Origin: Xylaria sp. FL1777
Taxonomy: Eukaryota; Ascomycota; Sordariomycetes; Xylariales; Xylariaceae
NCBI GenBank assembly: GCA_022578965.1
Contig: MU400511.1
Coordinates: forward strand, 558,001-622,000
DNA: 64,000 nt
Reading direction: 5' to 3'
Part shown: piece by piece, positions 13,161-25,955 of the stretch
Position numbering within the stretch: position 1 is the first letter of the stretch
Layout of the letters: each line of letters begins with the position of its first letter
The notes under the pieces: generated by a model
The model's database searches: none
Told to the model about the DNA's origin: nothing
Seen by the model: only the letters and a program-made list of their open reading frames with translations
Program-made: the position numbers and the translations under genes

Positions 13161-15545
13161 AAAAAGCATAAGCGTTTAAAAATACATAGTTTACTAAAAA
13201 AAAAAACTTTATAAATTCTTAAGTATATAATAAGCTTTTATAAAAAATATAATTGCTGTTAAAAAAAATAAATAGCAAATTATAAGCATAACGCTATAGC
13301 TTTAGCTTTAATAACGTAAAGATTGTTTTAAGTCTTAAAAAAGCTATAATTATAAAAGTTTTAACTTAAAGCTATTAAAAAGAAAACAAAACATAAAGTA
13401 ATAATAAAACAAATATATAATACTATTAACTATAAAATAATATAAAAAAAGCTATTTAATAGTAAAGCTTTATAGTTATATGTTTACTTTAATAAATAGT
13501 TATAATATATAATAATTAATATAGTTTTTTATAAAACTTAAAACGCTAAATTAACTTTTTGGTTATATAGCATTTTAGCATATATAAGTTTTTAATAAAA
13601 ATAAATAATAAAAGTAAGCATTATATTATAAAAAAAGCTAATTTTATAGTTTTTTGCTTTAATAAAAAACAAAATAAACGTAATGCAGTATAAAAAATTA
13701 GCTTATTTTCTTTGCTACTTAGTACTATTAATATATATGCTTTAAAAACCTTTAAGTTTTATAAACTTATAAATAAAAATAAACATAGTTTAAAAGCTTG
13801 CTTAACTTTATTGCTTTTTTTTATTTTTTTTATGCATTTTTTTATGTAAGAACTAAAGCAAATAGTAAACTAAACTAATAAAACAAAATATAATTAATAG
13901 TTTTAATTGCTTTAGCTTAACAGAAAAAACCTAATGAGCTATGTTTTTTAATAATATATAATATATAAAAAAGAATTACTTTGCTTAACGATTAATTATA
14001 AAAAGTAAAACAAATTTAACTAGCTAAAAATATAGCAGCAATTAAATATATAATAGCAATTAAGTATTAAAAAACAACTAAATAATAATTATAAAGCAAA
14101 ATAAACTTATTAAGCAAATAATAAAACATTTAAGTTGCTTAATTAAAATACATAATAACGTTTTAAAAGTTATAATATATAAAGAATTAAATATTAGTAA
14201 ATTTAAAATAGCTTAGCTAGCAAATATTTAAAAAAAAGCAATAAACTATTAATATAGCAAGCAAAAAAAGTAATAGCTATATAAAAAAGTACTACTAATA
14301 ATATATTATTAAAATTTTTATTTATTTAAGCTATAAAGTTTTAAAAATATTAATTAGCAGTAAACTAAGCAAAGCTAAAGCAAGCATAAAGCGTACTTTT
14401 TATAAAAATTAGCTTTAGTTTTTGTTTTTAGTTTATATAAGCTATAAAAAATTCAGCAAAAAGTTATAAAATATTAATGCTATGCTATTAAACTTTAAAA
14501 GCTAAGCAACGCGCAATAATTTAAGTAGTTTTATATATATAAGCTATATTAAGTATATTATTAATATTGCGTTATAAAATGCAGCTAGTAAAAAAGTTAT
14601 ACTTTTAAAATATAAAAGCTAAGCTAAAAAAGCCTGCTTAAATTTTAAAGCTATAAAAAATAACAATTAGTTTTTAATACTTAAGTATATTAAAAATGTA
14701 AGCTTATATTTTTATTTTTAGTTTAGCTAGCTTTATTAGTATATTATAAGCATTATAACTTTTTAAATATAGTTGCTATTTTAATTATTAACAAATAAAA
14801 GCACTTTTGCTTTAAATATGTAAGCTTAAAAGCATTTATTATATATAAACGCTAGTAATACTTTTTAGCAAAAGTTAAAAAATATTATTTTTATAAGTTA
14901 TATAGTATAAAAAAGTTGTTTAAAAAAACATATAAGCAGCAAAATATAATATTAAAAAATACTTAAAAAAAATATATATAAATGTATGCTTAAGTAAAAA
15001 AAAAGAAAAAAAGAAAACTTAATGCTTAAATGCATAAATATAAAAGTATAAATATATATAAGTAAAAAAAAAAGCAAAACTAGCAATAAAGCTATAAAAG
15101 CAACTAAAATTATATAATAGCATATTTTTATTTTAATATTTGCTAATAAGTTTAATTAGCACAAAATAAGTATTTTAGCGCAATAAAACAAAATATTTAG
15201 CAAAAAAAACTAGTTTAATAAAAAAACAAGAATTTAAAGTATAGCATACTTGCTTAAAAAAAAAATAGTTTTGTAATATAAAATTAGCAATAAAAAAGTA
15301 TACTAAAGTTATATATTTATTTAGCTTGTTTTATAGCTGCATATTTTATTACACTAGTAAATAAAAAAACAGCAGAAATATTAAGAAAAATAGTTAAATA
15401 AAAGCAGTAAATATTACTAAAACGTTATTATAAAAAATTAGAAAATATAGTATTAAATAATGCGTAATAAATAATATAATATAAAATCTAATAAAAAGGA
15501 ATAAATAAAGCAAAAAAATAAGACCTTATTAAATAAATAAGTATT

Positions 15546-15630
15546 TATATATATATATATATACGTTTTTATATATATATATATATATATATAAATGCAT
15601 ATTTATATATAAAAATATATATAAAGAATA
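15546..15630 (+). repeat. (TA)n microsatellite block
   Basis: Two TA runs are separated by cgttttt, then continue as imperfect tatata/aaatat repeats. Confidence 0.85.
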
Positions 15631-17408
15631 TATATAAAAAAGAAATAAATAAAAAGATATATAAATTAATACTAAAAAGGTTTTTGCTAATATTTTTAAT
15701 ATAAGCAAGTATAAAAAAGGCCAAGATTTAGTTCTTTTAATTAGCTTTGTTTTGCGCTATAGTATTTTATTGTTTAAAGAAAAAACATCTTAGCACTAAA
15801 TTTAGCCTTTTTTAAAACAAGTGCTCTTAAAATAAATAAATAGTAAAAAACAAACATTATTTAAAGAAAAAAAGTAGCTATAACTAAAAAAATATCTGCT
15901 AAAATTGCTATTGCTATAGCTAGCTTTTTAGCTAATATAAGTATTTTATTTAAAAATAAGCATTATTATTTTTTTTATTGTAGTAATAAATATAATTTAA
16001 TTTTATTTTAATTAAAAGCAAAAAAAAAGTAATAATTATAAAAATATAAGCAGTAAATAAAACAACATTAAGCATAATAATTATAGTAAAAAAAACAAAA
16101 AAAAATACAAAAGTTTAGTACAAAATAAATTATTAGTATGTTTAGTAAAAATGCTATTAAGTATTAATATAGCTTTATGTTATAGCGCTACTTTTAAAGG
16201 AAATTTTTATTAAGCAAGCTATAAGCTTAGTTATAAGCTTATTTATACTACTTACTATTTTTTACTTAATTATTAGCGCTATATATTCTTTTTTTTAATA
16301 AATAAAGCATTTAAAGTTTATAGCTACTATTAGTTTTATAATATAGTTTTAAAGCTTATTTACGTTATAAAAAAAAAGCAATAATTTAATAATAGTATAT
16401 TTAATATGTTAAGCTAAACATAAGCTTAATAAAGCAACGAAAGCTTTAAACAGTTTATTTTTTTTTTTTTTTATTAGCGCAAGTATTATAAAAACACTAA
16501 AAACTAAAAACACAAAAAAAAAAAAACAAAAAGCAATTAAATGCTACAAAACAAGGCTTATAAATACAAGCAAAAAAAGCAAAAACAAAAAAAAAACAAA
16601 GAACTAAAAGCTAAAAAGTAGCATACAAAAGAAATTATAGCAGCAGTAGTAAAAAAACAGCATAAATATATATATATAAGCAAACTATAAAAAAACTTTA
16701 AAAATAGCATTAAAAGAATTATAAGCAAAAAATACTATTAGCTATATGTTTTATTTTAGCTTAATATAAAAATAAACTATAAAAAACTAATATAATAAGT
16801 TTTTAAAATAGCTATTAAACAAAAACACGTTAATAATTTTATAGCGTTTTATTAAAGCAACTGTTTAAACTTTTTTATTTTTTAAGTTATTATAGTAGTA
16901 GCAAATAAAAACAATTATAAAAAAGCTAAAAAATATAAAAAAAGCAAAAGTATTATTTTTGTTTTTTTTATAAGCCTGTAAGCAAAAAAGTAGCTTTAAA
17001 TGTTTTTTTATAGTAGCACTGTTTTTAAAGCTAGCTTTAAAAGCTCTTTAAAAGCTATATAAAAAAAAAATAATTTATAAACGTAAAATATAACAACGGT
17101 TTTTAATGTAGTACTTTCTTTAAAAGCTAAAAAAATGTTTAAAGCTAAGTTTTATTAGTAATAATTAAGAGTTTTTACTTTTTGCTAGATATAGTACTAA
17201 AATAAGATTTTTTAGTTAAAGCTATTTGCTTGTTTAAAAATATAATTAATGTTTGTAATAAAAGCCTTTTAAAGGTTTATAGTATAGTTAATAAAGTGCT
17301 ACTTTGCAAACGCTATTAAAAATTAATGCATAAACATTATTTATATACTAAATTAAGATTTAAAATCGTTAAAAATAGTATATTAGCTATAATTGCAGTA
17401 ATGCTTAC

Positions 17409-17576
17409 AATAATCAATAAAATAATCAATAAAATAATCAATAAAATAATCAATAAAATAATCAATAAAATAATCAATAAAATAATCAATAAAATAATCA
17501 ATAAAATAATGAATAAAATAATCAATAAAATAATCAATAAAATAATTAATAAAATAATCAATAAAATAATTAATAA
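17409..17576 (+). repeat. 12-bp minisatellite, 14 copies, CpA retained
   Basis: The unit aataatcaataa is repeated 14 times. One copy carries g and two carry t at the variable c; all the others are identical. Because 12 is a multiple of three, long frames appear on both strands (a repeated Ile-Ile-Asn-Lys on +, Ile/Leu strings on -). They are artefacts of the array and not genes. The intact CpA in nearly every unit contrasts with its scarcity around the array, so the array is probably younger than the point mutation or escaped it. Confidence 0.95.
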
Positions 17577-17589
17577 AAAAAATAATTAA

Positions 17590-18448
17590 TAATATGTTTA
17601 GTAAAGTTTATAACCTATAAAAATAATTAATAAAATCTTTAATATTTAAGCATAAGTAACCTTAACTAATAATAAACTTTTTTGTTAATATTTACGTTAA
17701 GCTTAAACATAATTTAAATTTAGTTGTTTATAAAATTGTTAGATTTGCTATAATTATTTACTAGTAGTTTAAAAAACAGGATTTTATAAAAGTAGAACTT
17801 TTTATCCTTATGTTAAAAAACGCTATTAAAATATATGCATTTAATAGTTTTAAATAAAAAATGCTAAAAAAGTTAAAGCTCGTTAAAAAAATTACTATTA
17901 TTAATATATATTAAAATAAAAAATAGTTTAAATTAAACTTAATATAGTTCTTATTTTTTTTTTAAGCTTTTAGCAAATTAAAAAAGGTAGTAATAGCATG
18001 CTTTTTACTTTTTTCTAAAGCTAAAAAAACAAATCTTTTATAATAAAAAGCAGGTTAAATCAAAGTTAAAAACAGTAATATAATAATTATGTTGCTTTGT
18101 TTAAACAAGTTATTTTTTTTTGCTTTTAATGCAACTTAAATCTAGGAATTAACTTTATTAAAAGCTATTATTAAAAAAAAAACACTTTTTAAGTAAAATA
18201 TAAACTTGCTTAATGCTAAAAAATAAACAAAATCCAAGCAAAGTTTTATTATAAAGCGTTATAGCTTAGCTAAAACAACTTGTTTAAAAATGAGATTTAT
18301 TTTTATAAGTTAAAGTAAAAATGTTATTTATTGTTTAAAAGTTTAAAATAGCTAAAAGACTTTAGTGCAGCTACAAAATAATATAGTTTTTAGCAGTTAT
18401 TAAAGCAAGGTTTTATTTATATAAAAATAAAGAAAAAAAAAGGTTAAA
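17590..18448. other. AT-rich stretch, nothing recognised
   Basis: I see no gene, array or terminal repeat. Base use is like that of the surroundings. Confidence 0.55.
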
Positions 18449-18694
18449 AGCTGCAGTAGAAATCTTAGTTATGCTAGTTGTTAGAACTTATGCTTTATTT
18501 AAAACTAATGCTGCTTTTTTTGCTTTAAAGACGTAAAAGCTGCAGTAAATAAAAGCTATAATAAATAAAAGCTGCAGTAAATAAAAGCTGCAGTAAATAA
18601 AAGCTATAATAAATAAAAGCTGTAGTAAAAATTTAGTTATGCTAGTTTTTAAAACTTATGCTTTGTTTAGAACTAATGCTGCTTTTTTTTGTTA
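18449..18694 (+). repeat. 16-bp minisatellite between two 80-bp direct repeats
   Basis: Bases 18449-18528 and about 18619-18694 are near copies (gctgYagtaRaaatYttagt onward to ctaatgctgctttttt). Between them, from 18538, lie six 16-bp units alternating between agctgcagtaaataaa and agctataataaataaa. The two unit types are related by C-to-T and G-to-A change. The layout suggests that slippage or unequal exchange extended one end of a duplicated segment. Confidence 0.85.
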
Positions 18695-19273
18695 TGTATT
18701 ATATTTTTACCCTTTAAACCCCTAAATTGTTTATATGTTTATGTGTTTTAAATTGTTTTAGAAATTTAATTTTGTACGCTTATTTATAGCTAACTAAAGC
18801 GCTTAAAATTGCAAAGTATATAATTAACCTTTTTTAAAAAAACTAACCGCATTAAGCTACTGCGTTTTTTTTTTTCTTTTGTCCTTAATTTTCTATTTTA
18901 TTGTTTTATTTTGTTTTACTTATTATAACGTTAACGTAAGGTTTTTTTTCTTATTACTTTATAATGCAGAAAACCTTTAGCTATATGCTATTTTGTAAAT
19001 TTAATAGCAAAGATAATTCGTTATTACTATTGCTTAAACTACTAAAAGCTTGTTAAAAACTTAGTTTATTAAGTTCTTGTTTTATTTCTACTATAGTTTA
19101 TAATTTTTTAGAATTAATTACTATATATACATTAAGCAGAAAACAGGTTTAAATAAAAAAGTTTATACTTTTATTAAAAGTAAAAAATAGTAAAAAACGT
19201 AGCTATAAAAACAAGATTTTTATATTATTAGTGCTTTGCTTAATATGCTGTTCTATAGTATTATTAATATAAA

Positions 19274-19482
19274 AGTTTAAAAGCATAATTAAAGAGGCTT
19301 TATTAAAAGCACTTATTAATAAATAATCTAAAAGCAGTAAGCTAGCTATATATTAAGCAAGCTTATTATAGCTTTTATTAGCATAAAAAGAAAAATTTAA
19401 AAATATAATTAAAGGGGCTTTATTAAAAGCACTTATTAATAAATAATTTGCGTTTTTATAAGCAAGCTTACTATAGTTTTTA
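19274..19482 (+). repeat. 120-bp tandem duplication
   Basis: The segment starting tttaaaagcataattaaag at 19274 recurs exactly 120 bp later at 19394. A shared stretch continues through gctttattaaaagcacttattaataaataat. A second shared block (aagcaagcttaYtatag) follows near 19357 and 19460. Differences are mainly transitions. Confidence 0.8.
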
Positions 19483-20384
19483 TAGGTTAAAATAAAGTAA
19501 ACACTATTTAAGTTTAAAAAATTAACTTAGTATTAAATAATAGCTTTAATATATTTTGCTTTGTTAGCCTTAAAGCTAATTTGCTAGCTTATAGTAGTTA
19601 AATAGCTATACAAAATTTAAACTTTATATTTTGTTTTTATTATGTTTGCTGTTTTTAGTTTATTTATTATAGTACTATAAAAATGCTAAAGTACTTAAAG
19701 TTTATATATTATACGTTTAATTTTTATTACTTTAGTAAGCTTTATGTTATTTATTAGTAAGTTTTACGCTATATGTTTTTTAATAAAAACTTTGCGTTTT
19801 TTAGTTAAAAAGTTTTGCGTGATTTAATTAATTAAAAACAAATTATTTTAAAAGTTTAGTAATAGGTTTGCTATAATAAATAATAAAAGCTTTTCGTGCT
19901 AATAAACGTTAAAAATAAAAAAAAAAGAAAGCTACAAATAAACAAAAAAGAAAAGAATTTAAACAAACAAAAAAAAAAGAATTTAAAAGCAATAATACGT
20001 TAAAAAAAAGCTAGCATATTAAACTAGCTTATATATGCATGTTTAAAAACCCTTTAAGTTATATATTAAATAAACTTATATAAGTGTATATAATATTATA
20101 AGTATTTATTTTTATTTGCAACTAAATAAAAAAATTGTTAAAAAACTAAAACTATAATAAGTAATATATATTTATAGCTAAAAATAAAATAAAAAATGCA
20201 TACTATTAATTAGTTAAGTTAATATTAAAGCATAAAGCTAGCTGTTTTATAGTTATTATTATTTTCTTTTTATAATATTTTAGTATTACTACTATTATTG
20301 CTAATAAAACATTAATAGCATTAGTTAATTTTTAACTTTTAAATTTAACGCTTTTAATACTATTTATTATACTATAGTTTTTAA

Positions 20385-21030
20385 AGCAGTAAAAAGCTTA
20401 AGTTTTTTATGCTACGTAGTTTTGCTATATTATATGCAAAGTATTAGCTGTAATAATTATATGCTTATATATAACGCTAACTATAAAAACTAACGCTATT
20501 TATTTATTAATGTTTAGCTAGCATTAAATATTAAATATTATAAACTTAGCTATAGCACTTAATTAAAGCATATGCTTAAAAATAGCTTTATTAGCGCAGT
20601 AAGCTATATATTTATACCTAAAAATTAGCTTAAGATTTATAAACAACTTAATAATAATAATAAGCTTATTTAGCTTAATAGCAGCAAGCTTTATATTTTA
20701 GTAAAACTTTTGCTTAAGCTAATATTTTAGTTTTATAAAAGCTTTTTATAATATAATACTACTAAGCTTATTTTTTATGTTTAAGATTATATAAGCTATG
20801 CTAATAATATATAATGCTAAAAAAGCGCTATTATTAGTTTGCATGTTTTATGCTTTAATAAGCAACTAGTTTTAAAAAAAGAACTTATATTTAAAATATT
20901 AATATTTTTTGCTAGCGTTATAAAGCATGTTTTAAACCTTGCGTACTTTTATTTAAAGAGTTTTTACCGCTTTAGCCTTTTAACGCTAAGCAATAATTTA
21001 CTAGTAAAAATCTATGTAGCTTTATTTTAA
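20385..21030 (+). pseudogene. Unidentified protein-coding relic
   Basis: One + strand frame runs about 215 codons, with interruptions that are all TAA or TAG. It ends as an uninterrupted piece (20839-21030) rich in Leu/Phe/Lys/Ser. Middle parts contain SAVSYIFIPKN followed by a possible lost Trp and LKIYKQLN. The mixed, non-repetitive composition is unlike the chance frames nearby, so it looks like a gene fragment decayed by C-to-T change. I do not recognise the family. A transposase or another large element protein is possible, but no catalytic motif was seen. Confidence 0.35.
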
Positions 21031-21514
21031 TATTTGCTAAAAATAACAAAAAACAGTATAATATTTATTAGCAATATGTAATAAAAGCTATACTGCTATA
21101 TTAGCGCAGTAAAACCTAAAAACGCTAGTAGAAAAAGCAAAGTTATTATTATAAAAAGTAAAAAACTTAAATATAAAAGTATTATTAAGCAAGTAAAAAT
21201 ATAGCAGCAGGTTTTGCAATAGTATTTTATTAATAATAAATAGGTTAAACGTAATTTTGTATTCTAGTTAATACTATAAAACAAAAAACAAAAATAAAAC
21301 TATAAAAACAATTATAAAAAAAAATCGAATGTTATATATTTATGCTAGTTAATTTTTAATAAATATGCATGTTTAAAAAAAACCGATATAAAAGCTTTAT
21401 ATATAAAATTATATAAACTAACTAATTAACAAACTAATAAACTATAAATAATAAAACTATTATTATAAATTAAGATTTGCACTTATGTTTAGTAGTAATA
21501 TAAGCAGTAATTAT

Positions 21515-21645
21515 AACTGCTTTTGTTTTTGCTTTTGTTTTTGTTGCTTTTGTTTTTATTGCTATTATTTTTGCTGTTTTTATTTATATTATTTTTGTTT
21601 ATGTTATTTTTGTTTATATTGCTTTTGTTTTTATTGCAATATTTT
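21515..21645 (+). repeat. T-rich simple repeat (tttttgctttg-like)
   Basis: Repeats of ttttgttttt with interspersed gct and ttatatt words. The composition is low-complexity. Confidence 0.7.
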
Positions 21646-21676
21646 TTAAATTAGTTGTTTTAATTTTAATGCTATT

Positions 21677-21726
21677 ATTAGTGCTAGTGCTAAAGCTAAA
21701 GCTAAAGCTAAAGCTAAAGCTAAAGT
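21677..21726 (+). repeat. (CTAAAG)n hexamer array
   Basis: About seven copies of ctaaag, preceded by gtgctagtgctaaag. The last copy reads ctaaagtt. Confidence 0.92.
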
Positions 21727-21867
21727 TAGTTATGCTAATTAATTAAAGCTTAATTTAAAAGTTAAAGCATTTATTTAGTTTTTTAACTATTAGTTATAAG
21801 CTTTTATATTATGTAAATAAAGCAATTCTTAGCTTATAATAAAAGCAAGCTTAAATTTTATAACTTT

Positions 21868-21912
21868 AAATGTAGTGCAATAAAGTGTAGTGTAATAAAA
21901 TGTAGTGTAATA
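21868..21912 (+). repeat. 17-bp triplication
   Basis: Three units of tgtagtgYaataaaRtg in direct order. Confidence 0.75.
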
Positions 21913-22072
21913 AGCTTACAAAACATAAATCTTAAGGAACTTTATTGATTTTATATTATACTATTTTCTATACGTATATTTTAAATGCTATAGTTTTTAT
22001 CCTATGTTTTAATATAATAAAGAACATATTTTACTTTACTAAAATCTTAAGAAAACACCTAGAAAATAAAGA

Positions 22073-22432
22073 GTAAATATATTAAGTAAGCTAACACCTT
22101 AGTTATAACCTTAGCATTTTATATAAGCCACCCTTTATATTACGATCTCAAGAAATACCTAAAAGGTAAAATTATGGTTTTATAGCAATACTACTTTTAT
22201 AACACTTAAAAAAAGAGCAAAAATTATTTAGCACTAATAAATAATAGCCTTAATACATATATAACGTTTTTATGAAATTTTACTTTTGTAATATACTTAA
22301 GTATTTATAAAGAAATAAGTATATTAAATAAGCTAACACTTTATTATAACCTTAGTTAATTTTAGTATAGCAGCTATTAGTGCTACGTATAGCTAATATA
22401 CTTATATAGTTATAAGCCACCTTTTAATAACA
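22073..22432 (+). repeat. Two-copy repeat in a less degraded patch
   Basis: Bases 22073-22142 (atatattaagtaagctaacacctt, ending ataagccacccttt) recur at 22314-22432. There a 40-50 bp insertion sits before the shared ttataagccacctttt end. The stretch 21930-22440 has more CC, GG and CA than its surroundings and may be a younger or partly protected repeat. I could not find terminal repeats. Confidence 0.6.
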
Positions 22433-22439
22433 TTTTATA

Positions 22440-23700
22440 AAAAATTATCTTGCATAATATTTGCTAGTTTTATTATAGTAAAATTTATTAGATTTATATG
22501 TATTATTTTTAAATATAATTTTTATAGTGCTACTAAGCAATATATTTCCTGCAGTTTATTTTTAATGCTATAGTTAGCATACTTTTTTTACATATAGCTT
22601 TATAACGCAATAACTTTATTAAAGCTTTTAATTTAACTATATAGCTAGCAAACAATAATTAAGCAGCAAAAGCTATTATTGTTTGCTAGTAATATAGTTT
22701 AATCGCAAGGTTTTAAATAAATAGCTATGTTATAAAATGTAAATCTTAAAAGAAGTTAACTTTTAAACGTAAAGTATTAGTGCTATAACAGCTAGCTAAG
22801 TAAAAATTATAAAAAGCTATATAAATTTTATAAAACAAAGATTTAAATAGCACATGCTTTAAACATTATAAAGAATATATACTATATAATAATAAAACTA
22901 TTAGTTATTTTATAGTATTATTATTAATAAAAAAAAGCAAAACTTACTTATATTAAGCATAGCAAGTTATAAAAGTAGCACTTTAGCAAAACTTTGCAAC
23001 TTTAACTATATAAAAAAAACGCTTATTTTTAATATGTTTGCTAATTTATATTATAGCAAGCCAATTTTAAAATAAAGTAAAAAAAGTTAATGCATAAAAA
23101 GTTATAGCATTAATATAACCTATTATTTTATTAATATAAGCTTACTTTAAAGAAATTATTTAGCTAAATGTTTATTTATAGTTAATTAGCAAACTATATA
23201 ATTACGCAAGCTATTATAATAATATAATTATTATACTTATATATTTAGCTTATTATTAAATTAACATTTTAATAATTAACGTTTATAATAATTAACGTTA
23301 GTAGTAATATTTAATAATATATTAAACGATTTAAATTAATAGAAAGGGTATTTTTAAAAGTTAATAGCTTTGCAAGCATTTTAAGCTTTAATGTTTGCTA
23401 GTTTTATAGCTAAATAATGCACGTACTAAAATAAGTTGTTTTAACTTCTTAAAATACTATAGTTTTATTTATAAATACGTTTATAAAGTTTTTATTATTT
23501 TTAAACAGCTATTAAAAGCCTTTTTGCTAACTAAAGTATTTTTTAAATAAAAGCACATTATATGCTAGCATAATGTCTTAAAACTAACTTTGCTTAAACT
23601 ATTGTTTTATGCTAAGATTTATAAAGTTAAGCGTATTTTTAGCATATAGTAATTATAAAATAAAGGTTATCCTTAAAAATAAATGCAAAAATAGCCTATT
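22440..23700. other. AT-rich stretch, nothing recognised
   Basis: No frame, array or RNA gene stands out. Confidence 0.5.
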
Positions 23701-23705
23701 ATAAA

Positions 23706-23882
23706 CTAATAATAAAAGCTAAAGCTAGCTAAAAAGATTTTTTACTAATAATAAAAGCTAAAGTTAGCTAAAAAGCATTTAATTCTTTACTAATAATAAA
23801 AGCTAAAGTTAGCTAAAAAGCATTTAATTTTTTGCTAATAATAAAAGCTAAAGCTAGCTAAAAAGCATTTAGTTCTTTATTA
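23706..23882 (+). repeat. Tandem array, 39-45-bp unit, four copies
   Basis: Units begin ctaataataaaagctaaag at 23706, 23745, 23790 and 23835. The first lacks six bases. Variation within units is C/T (agctagct against agttagct) and A/G. Confidence 0.9.
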
Positions 23883-24289
23883 GCATTACTTTAGCTATTA
23901 CGGAATGTTTTAATAATAACAAATTAAAACTATAACTTATTATTAGCTTGCACTAAAAAACTAGTTAGCAAAAATTAAATCCATGTTCTTAAATCAAGTA
24001 TTTTTACCTTAATAACAAACATTAATACTATTTCAGGTTTTTTTTATTAATGTTTTATTTATATATGTTGTTTAAAGTTTTAAGCTTGCTTAAAAACCTA
24101 ATTATATAGCATACCATTAATTAATAAAGTACATTAATAGCTTTAATCTTTTAATATTAACTTTTAGTTAGTTATAAACTAGTTATTTTGCTTGTTTATA
24201 ATAAAACTTAAAAGTAAAAACTAGTTATAATATAATCACAATAATAGTAAATAAGTTTAATAATAAGCTAAAGCTTTTTAGTTTAATAA

Positions 24290-24710
24290 AAAGCATTTAT
24301 TAAAGCACTTAAAATAGTTATTAAAGCAAGCTATTATTAAAACACACCGTTATTAAGGTATATTATTATTAAGCTACGCTATTATTAAAACATATTATTA
24401 TTAAAGTACACCGTTATTAAGGGTGCTTTAATAATAGTATACCTTAATAATAGTATGTTTTAATAATAAACGTAAATGCTTTAATAATAAATGCTTTAAT
24501 AATAAGTGTTTTAATAATAAAGTGCCTTAATAAAGTGTGCTTTAATAATAGCTTTAATAATAGCGTGCTTTAATAATAGCATGCTTTAATAAAGTGCTTT
24601 AATAATTAATAAGCATACTATTATTAAAGCGAATGCTTATTTTGTTATTAAAGCGAATGCTTATTTTATTATTAAAGCATACTATTAAAGCACATTGTTA
24701 TTAATAGCTA
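24290..24710. repeat. Block of short motifs in alternating orientation
   Basis: The 10-12 bp word gctttaataata fills this block. It is in the reverse orientation (tattattaaagc) up to about 24420, forward from about 24421 to 24610, and reverse again to about 24705. The block could therefore fold into long imperfect stems. Flanking bases between words vary (gtgc, catg, gcgt). Confidence 0.85.
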
Positions 24711-24993
24711 AAATAGCATATATATATATTTGTTTAAGTGTAATATTAGCTATATAACTATATATAAATATTATATATAAATAACTTTAAGTATATTATA
24801 TAATATAAGCAACGCTTAAAACTAAACAATATATAATAAAATTAAACCTTATGTAATAACATTTACTTTTTTTACTTTTATAACTTTATTTTCGGGATTA
24901 CTTTTATTATATAATACTTTAGTTTATATATATGCAGCTTAATTAATCGTTGCAATATATAAGCTAAAAAGTTAGCAAACATTATATAACTAC

Positions 24994-25150
24994 TAATTAA
25001 TTAGCTTGCTTTTTTAGCTAATTAATTAGTTTGCTTTTACATTAATTAGCGTGCTTTTAATTAATTAGCTTGCTTTTTAATTAATTAGCTCGATTTTAAC
25101 TCATTAGCGCGCTTTTAAACCATTAGCTCGTTTTTAACCTATTAGCTTGC
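24994..25150 (+). repeat. Tandem array, about 22-bp unit
   Basis: About seven units of the form attaattagcttgctttta, with later units reading cgcgctttt, ctcgttttt and ctcgatttt. The later units keep CpG and GpC that the first units lack. Confidence 0.85.
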
Positions 25151-25904
25151 TAAACAAATGCACCGTTTTATTAAAATATACATATAGTATACTTTTTATA
25201 ACTAGCAGCAGCTATATTTTTAAATGTCTTTAAAAAAACACTTTATATTTATTTCATTATATATTATAGTAAAACTAATTTATTTCTGTTTTAGCTAATC
25301 TTTAACTAATTTTTTGTTTAATAAATATTAAATACTAGTTTATACCTTTATATACTTTTTATAAGTTTTTTTAATTATTATATATACATTTATAAAAAAC
25401 AAAGTAAGCAATTAAAACAAAAGGAAAAATTAAAACAAAATAAGCAAAAAATAAAACCTATAAATAGTTAAATGTACTTTTACTTTTTACGTATTATAAA
25501 AAAGCTAAAAAGTTGTTTAATTTAACCACTTAATATAACTTAAAAGTTTTTTTATAACACTAATAAACATTTAGCTTAGTTTACTAAATGTTTTATAGTA
25601 TAATATAACATATGTTATAGTTTAATACTTAATAATAGAATTTATAGCGTATATATATATATTATAGAATTTTTCTATAATATAATATAATAAGATTTTA
25701 AAACAATATATAGCAAGTAAAACTAAGTATAAAGCTATAATTAAGTATATTTATAGCTACTTAAAGCACTAAAGATAATATAATAGCACGTTTATAAAAA
25801 AGCAAAGTACTTAAGTATTTAAAGAAAAAGTGCTTTATAAATAATTTACTTAAGTGGTATTTTAGCTTTTTTTTTAGCATTTATTTATTTTATTTGTTAA
25901 CACA

Positions 25905-25955
25905 TTAATTGCGCTATAAAGTTAATTGCGCCGTAAGGTTAATTGCGTTATAATT
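25905..25955 (+). repeat. 17-bp triplication ttaattgcgc...
   Basis: Three direct units (ttaattgcgctataaag, ttaattgcgccgtaagg, ttaattgcgttataa) differing by transitions. Confidence 0.85.

Larger units (their letters stand above)
11669..17325. other. AT-rich stretch with A-rich coding-like patches, no gene
   Basis: Several + strand patches are unusually A-rich (11750-11880, 12500-13150, 15000-15100, 16490-16660). They read as Lys-rich frames broken only by TAA/TAG. At about 11755-11875 a frame opens Asp-Glu followed by Lys/Arg/Ala-rich residues for about 40 codons, reminiscent of basic tails of fungal transposases. No catalytic motif was found, so no family is assigned. The rest is AT-rich DNA with TA microsatellites at 15545-15625. 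Confidence 0.5.

Noticed and set aside
17326..17589. Overlapping open frames on both strands
   Set aside because: Both are produced by the 12-bp minisatellite, whose period is a multiple of three. There is no gene-like composition outside the array.
20385..21030. Starship captain (DUF3435 tyrosine recombinase)
   Set aside because: Loose similarity in one short stretch was tempting, but no R-x-x-R-Y-type catalytic residues could be placed.
23706..25150. CRISPR array
   Set aside because: The units are adjacent or overlapping variants with no unique spacers, and the setting is eukaryotic transposon debris.
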